DNA of 64,000 nucleotides from Brachypterus glaber (taxonomy: Eukaryota > Arthropoda > Insecta > Coleoptera > Kateretidae), in the NCBI GenBank assembly GCA_958510825.1, contig OY294044.1, positions 77,236,895 to 77,300,894 on the forward strand, read 5' to 3'. This document shows positions 28,627 to 42,100 of this stretch, one piece after another (position 1 is the first letter of the stretch; the number at the start of each line of letters is the position of its first letter). The translations under genes were made by a program, and so were the position numbers. The notes under the pieces were generated by a model, which did not search any database, had not been told where the DNA came from, and saw nothing but the letters and a program-made list of their open reading frames with translations.

Positions 28627-31600
28627 GTTGGAGAGCTGGTAACGATTTTTATTTCATTATTTTCTCCCGGCTGTATTTTATATAATATAAACGGTGTTTG
28701 CAGTCCTTTGGTACATAACAAAAGGAGTAATTCTACATCACAAAACATGAAAACCAAGCATAGAAAAATAGGTCGGAAAACGAACCCTAAGGGAGTAACA
28801 ACCCTTTAAAATTGTACTAAAAATAAGGTTTTTAATTAATAACTCTGGTACCCTTTGAGCTAGAGTGACGAGGTTTTGCATGTATACTAGTATTAACCTT
28901 TACCTGGCACACCTCCCCTGAGTAACATACCTGGCACTGTGGGGTTCGTACGAACCCCAGTGACAAATATCCTTGTAAAACTTGAAATATTGATTATTTT
29001 TTTTAGAAATAAATCAGAGATCATCTTCAGATACCCCTTTAAAGGGTGGAATAGTCAGAGTTTAGAAAAATCAAGATCAGCGTTCAGAAAAAATTCGGAA
29101 ACTTGAAAAACTTGAAAAAAAAAAAACGTTTTTTACAAAAAAATTCGTAACTTTTTTGTTTTTTGATAAAAAGGGCTAAAATTTTAGGTGTGTCTTCTTC
29201 TATTATATCACTATAAAGGAAAATATTAGTTTTCATGGGTCTTCCAAAAAAGGTATTTATTTGGAAAAATGAATCCTAGGTATAAAAGTCTTGACTAGAT
29301 GTCGTTACGAGTTTAGATTTCGAAGATTTAGATATCGAAAATCGACGAGAAACAGCGTGGGGTTCGTACGTACCCCCTGTGCCAGGTAAAGGTTAATAAG
29401 GGCAATTAGCTAATTTAGTTAATTTATTTTTTTGAATTCTTTCAGAGACGGAAAAATGTATTAGGCTTAACACATTTTTGCCACAAAATTTTTTATGTAT
29501 ATTTTTTTGGATATTTTTTTTTTGTAAAAAATATAGATTTCTTGGGTAAAAATACATAAAAAATGTCATAATGTAACACTGTAGGAGAAAACGTTAAAAA
29601 AAATGCAATTGTGAAGTAAGACTTTGTGTAATCAAAAATTTTACTTTTTGAAAGGCCATTCAATATTAAATTTAGGTGTTTCAGTGGACAATACCTTTTT
29701 GCTTAGTTTTAAATGATGAATCGCGCTGTAGGATTAGAATTTTATTGGGGCTTTTTTGTTCCCCATTCAATACATCCATCTTTAAAGGGCCGTAGCTCCC
29801 TTAGGGCTTATTTCCGGACATTTGTTCCTGTATTGGTTTTTCATGTTTTGTGACGTAAAATCACCCCCTTTATTATGTACCAAAAGACAGCAAACACCGT
29901 GTATACTTTAAGACATATTATTTCTTAAAGTACATTCAAATTAAGTTATTTGCAAATTTCCAGGTCCTGGATCGGGTTCCTTTGGATGCTAGAAGCCGCG
30001 AAAAGGTGGTGAAATGGGTTCCCCAAAAAATATATTTTTAACTTACAGAGTCAAACTGTTTGACTACATTTATTACATTAAGATTAGTCTAAACACCATT
30101 TATTAGATTTAGATTATTCTATTTTCACAGTTTTACACAATTATTCAGTGAGACAAGGGGTAAAAAAGGCTTTAAAAAGTGTATTTGACATATCTCAAAA
30201 CTAAAAATTCCAAAGAATATTCATTTAATCAAAATGTCATTTCATAAATTTCTTTAAAATATAAAGTATCACATTATGTCAAAGGCACTTTTTAAAGACT
30301 GTTTAGCTTAATCTGAAAGTAATAACTGTAATGTATATGACTCGGCAGGTTAAAAATAGATTTTTTGGTAGCTCATTGCCAGAGCTTTTGGAGCTTCTAG
30401 CACCCAAAGGAACCAAAGTCTAAAGAATATTCATTTAATCAATATGTCATTTCATAAACTTCTTTAAAAAATTAAGTATCACATATTATGTCAAAGGCAC
30501 TTTTTAAAGATTGTTTAGCTTAATCTGAATGTAATAACTGTAATGTATATGACTCGGCAGGTTAAAAATAGATTTTTTGGTAGCTCATTGCCAGAGCTTT
30601 TGGAGCTTCTAGCACCCAAAGGAACCGAAGTCTAAAGAATATTCATTTAATCAAAATGTAATTTCATTCATTGTAGCTTTTGGAGCTTCTAGCACCCAAA
30701 GGAACCGAATCAGGAGGCTAGCAATTTAAAAATAGCTTAATTTGAATGTACTTTAAGACATATATAAAATATAGCCGGGAGAAAATAATTAAATCAAAAT
30801 GGTCACCAGCTATCTGACTATAAATTTTTTCTGATGTATTAAATTTTCTGATATTTCCCTGATTTTCCCAGAATGTGGCCACCCTGTAAGCTTACCGTAT
30901 TTAACAGATCCTTCACCTAACTGTGTCTTCATTTCATCCAAAACTTCATTGAGCAATTCGTCCTCTAATAACTGCCTGCTTACTAACTTATCAAAAGCAT
31001 AAGCAGTTATGGCATATCCCTCGATTAATGGCATTAACAGTCCTCTGGAAAAATTCAGATAATCCAATACTTTTTTGTCTCTGTTTATTGTATATGTTTT
31101 GCAAGGTTCTTCGTCATTATCACTGTCAAATTGTTTCGCTATTCTTCTACTTCTTTCTATGAGATACCCACTTTCCTCCTAAAAAATTTTTTTTTATAAT
31201 TTAAACAAAACAATAAATTAATTCATTGAGAACTGAGTAAGAAGACTTGTATGTTGTGAAGTGTAATATAAAATGTTTTAAGTGAAATAAAGTTTAGTGC
31301 CTTATTATAATAGACGGTAAACTATATAAATCTATAAAAACATTTTACACTGCTTTACTACAGATTTTTTCATAATCAATAAGAAAATCCCTACTAAAAT
31401 TTTGGTAGTAGAGCAGTGCCAAATTTCTTTACAGATAAAATATTTTGTTTGTATTTTAAAATAAGTTTTTAGGTTAGGTAATATTTAATAAAAATTTATG
31501 CTGATAAATTATCTTGTTAGCGTCAAAAATTCGTCTTGATCATGTAAGTGACATAAGTTATTTAAAATTTTACGTTTCGGTAATAATGATCGTTAACAAG

Positions 31601-34600
31601 AATTTATAGAAAATCAAACAAATCTATATATATATATCTATTGTATAGATCCATCGTAGGGATAACTAAATTATTAATTAAAACAAAAGTCCTATTTCCC
31701 TATATTTATTATATTGTTTTACCAACCTAGTTATAGAAAAGATCGAAACCTAGGTTGGTAAAACAATATAATAAATATAGGGAAATAGGACTTTTGTTTT
31801 AATTAATAAATCTATATATTTTTATTATCTATACATTCGGTAAATATATATAGATAATAATATAATATTATACTCTCCATATTAAATTTAGCAATAGTGT
31901 TGATTTACCTACGTTTCGACTTTTTTAAATAAAATTCCAAGTTTTGACAATGATAATTGCCATCACCAGGAACGGATAATTAGAGAGATCTGTAGATTTT
32001 TATAATGTGTTGGGTGATGCGATTATGGACAATTTTGGGAAAATTTTTATTTATCGAGTACAAAGATAACACAAACAAAACTAATGGTGGCACAAACACA
32101 CTTTCCTTTCCGATAAACACATTTTCGTTTGTGCCTAAAGCGAAATTACAAATTCACACTGCCGGAGCTTTTTTAACTACACATGCCATATTATAGTCTG
32201 ACACACGGTAAGAAAGCTACGCCGAAACGGGGAGGTGGGTGCAGAAAACCACAGAACACCAACAAAAAACGCTCCGATTAAAGTGAATTCAGTGTAAACG
32301 TGTACGTAGTTGGATTTTATAGTAGTATAATTTTTTCCGCATTCTTTCGGTAGCTTTAGAACTGTGTTAAACAATATGGTTAAATTAGTGAAAATGACAA
32401 TCCTCAGTTTAGTGAAGTTAAAAATGCACTGCCCAGTAAAAAAGCTTTCCCATTTTTCACCTCCGCGCGTAAAATGGATTTTTTATTATTATATTCACTT
32501 TCAGTAACCTTAAAAACTCCAATATACCAATTTTTACGAAAACTACCCCTGGCCCCTCAGGGGGTGGATTTAGAAAATATGTATTTTAAGATTCAGTTTT
32601 AGCACCCTCAAAAACCTTGATGTATAACTTTTCAAGAAAACTACCCCCCGCCCCTCGGGGGTGGATTTAGAATTTTTTTAATATTAGATTCACTTTCAGC
32701 AACCTCTAAAAGCCCAATATACGAATTTTAACGAAAACCACCTCTCACCCCTCAGGGGGTAAAATTAGAAAAAATACACTGCCCAGTAAAAAAGCTTTCC
32801 CATTTTACACCCCCGCGCGTAAAATGGGTTTTTATTATTAGATTTACTTTTAGCAACCTTGAACATATACCAATTTTCACGAAAACTACCCGCGCCTCTT
32901 AGGGGGTGCAGTTAGAACTTTTTTATTATCAGATTCCCTTTCAGCTACTCTAAAAACCCCAATACACCAATTTTCACAAAAACTACCCCCACCCCTCAGG
33001 GGGTGATATTAGAAATATTTTATTGAGATTCAGTTTTAGCAACCTTAAAAACCCCTATATAACAATTTCCAATTTTTTGTAAAAAAAAGGTATTTTTCCC
33101 CATTGCCCCCCTTGCCGCACCCCAATGTTCACCAAAAACAATCCCGAGCGAGAACGTTTGGTAAGATACATGTATGTCAAATTTCAAGTATCTAGCTTAA
33201 AGCGTTTTTAAGTTAAATAAGCAAAAAAAATTGAAATGTTTTGCAGAATACAGCCTTTTTTTGAAAATTTTCAACATGGGAAAGCAATAAATCCATTACC
33301 CTCCTTAAATGTGATTTTATTCAGTTTCATTTAAAATTTAAACAATTAAAATGTTTAATAATTCAGTGAATTAAGATTGGTGAATTAAGTTCACCAATCA
33401 TATACAAGTTTTTAAGAAATTCACTAATAGAACTTAAATTTTTAAGATCCGTAAATTTATAGGTTAAAACTGAATCTGTAATTTGTAGAGAGAGACTAAG
33501 GAAACTAGCAAAATCTTCAGGATTTATGGGATATCTTGGACCAAGATCAGTTAAATCGCATAATTTTAAATATACCTCGGCGAGTTGAAGGGGTTATAGC
33601 CAACAGAGGTAGAATTACTTGCTATTAATTAATTTTCAGTTTTCAAAAATAATTACTCTTCTGCTACATATTGTTAAATCCCGAATATAAATATTTTTGA
33701 CTTGATTAAATTTATTTGTTTTTTAGAAATGATTAGAGAATATGGACATTTTATCATTTTGTTCCTAAACTGTTTTTTTTTTTTTTTTCAGAGAAAGCAC
33801 CATTCTTAACAATATCCTTAACTTTTTTCGATCAGTTTATAACTCAAGTCAAGTAATCTCAATGTTAAATTATTTCAACCCTCAAATCCAAAATTATTTT
33901 TATTTTGGGGACTTGGGTAATATTAAGAAAATCCCCTTAAGTTTAAAATTAGATTTTGATCTGATTGACCCGACTATCAAAAACTGAGGAAGCACAAAAA
34001 TATTATTATTCACAAGCATACAGAAAAACGTCCTTTATATACATTATAAAAAGTTACAAAATCTATCATTTTTGTTTACTTCTTTTAAAGTTAAAAAAGC
34101 TTTTCATTTTAACCAAGGTTAGAAATGAATTCATATATAACCTGTTTTTTAGCTTTTGGTTATACCTTGTAGATGGCGAAACATTCGCCTTGTCTGTAAA
34201 CAGTTGAAGTTTGCGAATAAAATAACCTAACATTTTTGTTTATTTCTACGAAAAACAATAAGAAATAGTATTTATTTATATATATATTATATGGTTCATA
34301 CCGAGACTGATAATTATCAGTCTATTATAATAGGAAATAACAACGAGCCACTTATTTAAATCATTATTTAGTTGAAATTTTTAGGGACGTTAGAAATCTG
34401 CAAAAGAAGATCATTTAAAATGGTGAATTTTACGAGGTAATGTGTTATTTATTTATGCTTGTGAATAAAATTATGTTCTAACCACATAAGAAAATGACAT
34501 TTCCAATGCTTTGGCCGATGCGCAGCATCTCTCGAGTTCAAAATGTTTCATTTTCTTATTAGGTTAGAAATATACTAAGTTTTGTCAATACAACTGTGAG

Positions 34601-37600
34601 AATAAAATTGTACTTACTGGTATAAAAATATCCTTTTGTATGGCCAAATCATCAATACAACTGATAATAATTTGTTCTAAATTTTGGCAAGGTTTACAGA
34701 AAATAAATTCGAACTGTAAGATGTTGCACAAATCCAAAACGCTTTCAATCAGGTCCCCCGAGTCTATTTTATCTCTATGAATTTCCATGGAAGAAATTGC
34801 GATCGCTATAATTGATTCTAGTGCATAGTGTGTGACTAAAGTGTTACTATAGTAGGATAATTCTATCACATTTGGTAGGTTAGAGATTGGTTTGACTCTA
34901 TCTTCGTTGTTCACTTTTTCTTTACGGACTAGTGCTGGACCCATGATATTAATCTGGAAAAATATATAGTATGTAATTGTAGAAAAAGTTTACTCAACTT
35001 TGTGGCACCATCTAGCGGTCACAAAAATCAGATGTTAGATTTTCAACTGAAAATAGTCATTTATGGTAAGTAAGATATTGCCCATGAGAGGGCAATATCG
35101 GTTTACCCATGAGTGCCATACAAGGTTTTATCCAATAAATAGCTTAGGAATTCATATTTTTATTAAAAATTTTAATGACATTTACAAGAAAATAATTTGA
35201 CAAGTGACAGTTGAGTGGGTAAAATAAATAATTATCCACTCAATAAAGTAAAAGCCACGCGGGGGTTATTATTGAGTTTATCTATTTAAAATATAGCTGG
35301 TAATTGTCTTATTATCTGTATGTATTGGATAAATAGGTATTACATACTTAAACTAGTGAAAACCGGACCTAAAGTTTTATTTGAAAGCAAAATATAACTT
35401 TCAGGCTCGATTTTTACTAATTTTAGTCTGACTTCGTTATCTTCTATAGCGCTAGATGGTGTTCTTGACCCCTATTTAAATGTTTAATTTTTAGTTGTTT
35501 AGATGTACAGTTGCGATCCTAAAAAAGTACTACACCCAAAACTTATACCATTTAAATCTAACTTGTCAATAAAGTCAATTGAGGACTTAACTAAGTCAGA
35601 GATATATAAAACTAAGTATAATAGTCATTTTGTTTGAAACATAATTTTTCCAAGTGTTAAATGTGTCAACATGCTTCACTTAAGCCAGCAACAAAAATCA
35701 ATTTTAACAATAAATTTTGGGGCTAAGAAAAATGACTGAGAAATTAAATAATTCTACACGCCAGAACCATATATAGAAATGGAGGTTTGGGCCCTTCAAA
35801 AGTGTCAACTGCTATTAAATAAGGTACCTTATTATTTTTCGTTATTTAATTAATTTATTTTTTTATTTCTGTTAAAATTTTTTTAATTTCATATATTTCT
35901 GTAATTTTTACAAATAGGAATATATTTTTCGATAAATTAATATTATTTTACATCGTTTTTAAATCCACTGAAATTGTACATAACCCTGAAGATTTCACTG
36001 TCAATAAAGCACTTAAAACAGTAAAAAATTTAAAAATTTGGTAACCTCAAGGTGCACTGCTGTAGTACTTTTTTTATTCCAACTGTACAGTAGTTTTATT
36101 TGTTTAGATGTACAGAAGGGTGGGGCGAAAATTTTCAAATTTATATTTTCGATTCGCTATACCGCGGAAAAGTTGCCTTAGGTGTATACTAGCATAACAA
36201 ACAAAAAATATCAAAATCCGACAATATCTTCCGATCGCGCAACACGCCGCGGCGCGCCGAAAGTTTTAAAAAATTACAAATTTTGCAGTTTTTTCGATTT
36301 TTTTTTATTTGGGGTGTTTATTTTTTTAGCGCTATAGTGTTGAAACGTTAGTACTAGTATCGAATAGCCTGCTTTTAAAGCATATATCGGACGTTTAGCG
36401 CGTGTTGTGAACTGGTTTTTCACTAATAAATATTTGTTTAAACAATAGTGATTATTTACTTACTGCATAGTTGATAACATCAATAGAATCACCAGAGAAT
36501 CCTAAATCTCTTCTATTTAATACTAATTCTTCTCTCAAATCATCAAAGGCCTTGACCAATTCTTCTATACTAACGCCATCTCTAAATTTATTTAATAATA
36601 AAAATGCTAATGCATTCGTAGACATTATGGAAGTGGACTGGGCACAATCTGAAAATATACCATATAATACTACCAGGACAAAAATATTGGTACCGATATC
36701 GCGCTATAGCGGTATTATGTAATTCATTAGAATAATTTAATCTACGTGTTATTTTTTCTACTACCCAATAATATTATAATGTTACAAACCGTTGTTAATG
36801 ATTGCTGGACAACCAAAGAATGATGAACTCTTTTATTATCGACCGTTGTTAAGCAATGTTTATTGACGACGTTCAATAATGAAAAAAAATTAACTACATA
36901 CTACGTTTTTTCAACTTACTTTTCAAACTGAACGCTACCGTCAACTAAAGTGCTTTCGGACGGTATGGGTGACTTCAGACACTTTTCGAAAAACCTGCTG
37001 AACCAAAGCCCGTATGCACAAGTTGTGGAGTTGTGTGCACAAGTTGTGGAATTGAACCCAACAACTTGTGAAGACAACTTCTGTAACTTGTGCACATGTG
37101 CTTTGGTTCAGAAGGTTTTTCGAAAAAGTGTCCAAAGTCACTCACACCATCCTAGATCACCTCAGTTGACAGTATATTAAAATAATTTTTAAACTGTATT
37201 TTTAATCTCTTGTGTACTGAATTATTAAATGCTGATAAGAAAAAATTTTTTTTTCGTAAAAACAAGCTAAAAATACGAAGTTAACTCATTACTAATGTAT
37301 ATTTTGTTTACATTTTTTTTTATACAACAATAATGGCACATATTTTTACCTTATTTTTATTCATTTCGGGACGTTATATAAACAAAGAATTTTTTGACGG
37401 CCGCACGATACTGGACAGTGCGCGCACGGCGCAGTCTTTCTTAGTTTACGCGTGTTTCATAAAAAAATATAGTTGGTTGTGCCTTAAAATCTTGTAACAT
37501 ATTAGTTTACAAACATAATACAATGGCGAAAAATTATACTATTTAAATATTTTATATTTTTTCTTATTTAATTGGGTTTGTTACTCTGGCAGACAAGAGG

Positions 37601-39085
37601 TTAACTGATATTTATTTAGGTAGTAGAAAATATATTGGATGCACCGCATATGCGAACTGACTTTATAAAGTCAGTTACTGAATTTAGTGTAGTCGACTCC
37701 GTCTGAGCATAAATACTTGATTCTCAAAAGACTTTGCATGCTAGGTGCATAATATACTATCTTTAGTGCCTCCCAACTACAACTTTTTAAAGCAAAATTT
37801 AATCTTAAAATAAAATTCTCCAATTTAATTGCAAAATCTAATCAGGTATTTCTCCTTTCTTGAGAAACAGTAAGGGAACGTTCAAGTATTATGTATCGAA
37901 AATTTTGATAATTTTGGACCCCTCCTGTAACGCTATTTTCCTATACCATTAACATGGGCGTAACACTTTAAAATGACCCCCACCTCCCCTAGGAGCGTTA
38001 CGTAATACTTGAACGTTCCCTAAGCAAAAACCCCTTTGCCGATAGCTACTACAGAAGTGGTGTAATATCCCTACAGTGGATCAGTTACCAAAAAATGCAG
38101 TAAACTTCGACAAAATTTGACTAAAATGTTAAAAACTTACCATAAATAACGTGTTTAGATATACTTTCAACTAAAGATTTATGTTCATCTGAGACTACGT
38201 CTGTTCCATAAAGACTAGTTGTGGATGGGTTTGATTTTAGAAGTTTTTTCATTCCATTTTTCGGTACTTTCCCGGACATATCAAAAGATTTAACTAATTC
38301 CTAAAAATACAAGTCAAACTCAAAAAAAAAAACAAAAAGATGGCACGGATCTACCAAATAATAGTCACTTTCAACGTAAATAAAATCGTTTTATAGATAT
38401 ATGTATAAATGCATAAATACCAAAATTTATATTTTTTTACATTTCTATTAGTAGTTCACTATTTGGGAGTTAAAAAAGTGCATCGCAAGTATTAAGTAAT
38501 AATAATAATAATAATAATAACAAGTTTATTTAAGTTTTACATGTATATTGTTTTATAAATTTAATAAATTTAAAAATTTTGATAAAGTTTGATACGTAGG
38601 TTTTGGAAAACTAGTGTTGTGTCCTAGAATAACATTATTTCTTGAGAACCAAAATTATAGATATACATAGAGTAGAGCAGAAAGAAGAGCAGAGAATTCA
38701 AATGTAGCGCGGGCGGGTGAAAAGAACTGAAGGGAATCGAATTTAAATTGTGTGGGTGCTTAAATAAAGAATTTAAAAAAAAAATAAAAAAAAAGATTAA
38801 TTTAAAATAAATTCAAGAAAAATTAAATTAATTTTTAAAAAAATCTAAAAATCTTAAATTATATTTGATATTAGTTTTTACGTGTGTTTTATATTTTTTG
38901 TAGTTTTTTAAATTTTTCAGTGGGGAGAATATTAAATAATTTGGGACCTTGATAAAATACGGTTTTTTGTGAAAAAACTTTTTTTACTAGGGGAAATATT
39001 AAATTTTGATTTTCACGAAGACGGGAATGTTGGTTATGATTAACATATTGATTCGGTAAAGGGTTGAAATGGAAAAGAAGACAGC

Positions 39086-39140
<55 letters not shown>

Positions 39141-42100
39141 GTATAACTATCAATAGGAGGCCCGATACATAGCATAGGTGATTCGAAGCCCGGGTTTAGG
39201 GGCAAGGAAAAAAGATATATGTGTAACGCTAATACGAGTCCCTATTATATTTTCCGGTCATAGCAAGCCCAAATGCATATTTTTTTGATTTTTCACAGTT
39301 ATTTGAAGCCCTGCGATGTTGCCAATATTTCCTACTTATAAATTCGATATAATAATTATTTAAGTTGTCTTTGTATGAAAGTTTAACGCTTGTTTTTTAA
39401 TGATAAATGAATAATATTGTTATAAAAGTAGTTTTTATTTTTAATATTTAAAATGTTTAAAATGTAATGAAACTATTTTGTTTTTTATTAAAAAAGTGAT
39501 GTTTTGGTCTGGTGTAAAAAAATATCAACATAATTTGGAATAAATAAGGTTAACGTTTATTTAGAAAAATGTTTCAAAGGGGGAAGCCACCATTAAATAT
39601 TGTCCGATGGGGTTCAAATTTTAGGATGGGGTGCGGGAAGGTCTCTTAAGTCAGCATACAAAATTTCAGCCCGATCGGATAATTTAAAGTTCTCGTTTTT
39701 TACCATTCCGCAGAAAAAAATCGTTTCGCAGACGTAAACCAACCCTAAATATTTTCCGATGGGGTTAAAATTTTAAAATGGGGTGCAGGGAGGTCCCTAA
39801 AGTCGCTGTAAAAAATTTCAGCCCGATCGGATAATTCAAAGTACTCTTTTTTACCGTTCTGCAGGAAAAAATTATTTCACAGGCGTAAACCAACCCTAAA
39901 AATTTTCCGATAGAGTTGAAATTTTAGAATGGGGTGCAGGGAGGTCTATAAAGTCAGCATACAAAATTTCAGCCCTATCGGATAATTTAAAGTAATCGTT
40001 TTTCACCATTCCGCAGAAAAAAATCGTTTCGCAGGCGTAAACCAACCCTAAATATTTTTCGATCAGGTTATAATTTTGGGATGGGGTGCAGGAAGGTGCC
40101 TTAAGTCAGCATACAAAATTTCAGCCCGATAATTTAAAGTACTCTTTTTTTACCGTTCCGCTGAAAAAAATTGTTTCAAAGGGGGAAGTCACCCTTGAAT
40201 ATTGTTCGATGGGGTTGAAATTTTATGATGGGATGCAGAAAGGTCCCTTAAGTCAGCATAAAAAATTTTATACCGATCGGATAATTTCAAGTACTCGTTT
40301 TTTACTATTCCACAGAAAAAAAAGTTTCGGAGGCGTAAACCAACCCTAAATATTTTCCAATGGGGTTGAAATTTTAGGATGGGGTGCAGGAAAGTCCTTT
40401 AGGTCAGCATAAAAAATTTCAGCTCGATTGGAAAATTTAAAGTACTCGTTTTGTTTCATTCCGCAGATAAAAATCGTTTCGCAGGCGTAAACCAACCCTA
40501 AATATTTTCTGATCGGGTTATAATTTTAGGATCGGGTGCAAGAAGGTGCCTAAAGTCAGCGTACAAAATTTTAGACTGATCGGATAATTAAAAGTACTCT
40601 TTTTTTACCCTTCCGCAGGAAAAAATCATTTCACAGGCGTAAATCAACTTAAAATATTTTCCGATCGGGTTATAATTTTAGAATGGGGTGCAGGGTGGTA
40701 CCTAAAGTCAGCATACAATATTTCAGCCCGATCTGATAATTTAAAGTACTCGTTTTTTTACCATTCCGCAGAAAAAAATCGTTTCGTAGGCGTAAACCAA
40801 CCCTAAATATTTTCATATGAGGTTGAAATTTTAGAATGGGGTGCAGGGAGATCTCTAAAGTCACCACAAAAAATTTCAGCCCAATCGAATAATTTAAAGT
40901 TCTCTTTTTTTACCGTTCCGCTGAAAAAAAAAATGGTTCAAAGGGGGAAGCCACCGTTAAATATTGTCCGATGGGGTTAAAATTTTAGGATGGGGTGCAG
41001 GAAGGTCTGCAAAGTCAGCATACAAAATTTCAGCCCGATCGGATAATTTAAAGTACTCGTTTTTTACAATTCCGCAGAAAAAATCGTTTCGGAGGCGTAA
41101 ACCAACCCTAAATATTTTCCGATGGGGTTAAAATTTTAAAATGGGGTGCAGGGAGGTCCCTAAAGTCGCCGTAAAAAATTTCAGCCCGATCGGATAATTT
41201 AAAGTTCTCGTTTTTTACCATTCCGCAGAAAAAAATCGTTTCGCAGGTGTAAACCAACCCTAAATATTTTCCGATGGGGTTGAAATTTTAGGATGGGGTG
41301 CAGGGAGGTCCCTAAAGTCACCACAAATTTTCAGCCCAATCGGATAATTGAAAGTTCTATTTTTTACCGTTCCGCTGAAAAAAAATGTTTCAAAGGGGGA
41401 AGCCAGCCTTAAATATTGTCCGATGGGGTTCAAATTTTAGGATGGGGTGCAGGAAGGTCTCTTGAGTCAGCATACAAAATTTCAGTCTGATCGGATAATT
41501 TAAAGTACTCGTTTTTTACCATTCCGCAGAAAACATCGTTTCGGAGGCGTAAACCAACCCTAAATATTTTCCGATCGGGTTATAATTTTAGAATGGGGTG
41601 CAGGGGGGTACTTGAAGTTAGCATAAAAAAATTCAGCCCGATCGGATAATTTAAAGTACTCGTTTTTTACCATTCCGCAGAAAAAAATCGTTTTGCAGGC
41701 GTAAACCAACCCTAAATATTTTCAGATGGGGTTGAAATTTTAGAATGGGTTGCAGGAAGATCCCTAAAGTCACCACAAAAAATTTCAGGCCATTTGGATA
41801 ATTTAAAGTTCTCTGTTTTTACCGTTCCGCTGAAAAAAAATGTTTCAAAGGGGAAGCCACCCTTAAATATTTTCCGATGGGGTTTAAATTTTAGGATGGG
41901 GTGCAGGAAGGTCTCTTAAGTCAGCATAGAAAATTTCAGTCCGATCGGATAATTTAAAGTACTCGTTTTTTACCATTCCGCAGAAAACATCGTTTCGGAG
42001 GCGTAAACCAACCCTACATATTTTCCGATCGGGTTATAATTTTAGAATGGGGTGCAGGGTGGTACCTAAAGTCAGCATAAAAAATTTCAGCCCGATCGGA

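Larger units (their letters stand above)
28625..30825. mobile_element. Outer TIR element of a nested stack in the last GPAT intron
   Basis: GAGCTGGTAACGATTTTTAT TTCATTATTTTCTCCCGGCT at the left is mirrored at the right by AGCCGGGAGAAAATAATTAA ATCAAAATGGTCACCAGCT. Between them lie the element at 28691-29900 and a tandem repeat at 30220-30660. Boundaries are approximate. The right end comes within about 80 bp of GPAT exon 8. Confidence 0.55.

Noticed and set aside
38889..39205. Frames with long alternating Y-I runs near (TA)n
   Set aside because: The Y-I part is translated microsatellite. Only the LINE-derived part below 39088 is meaningful.
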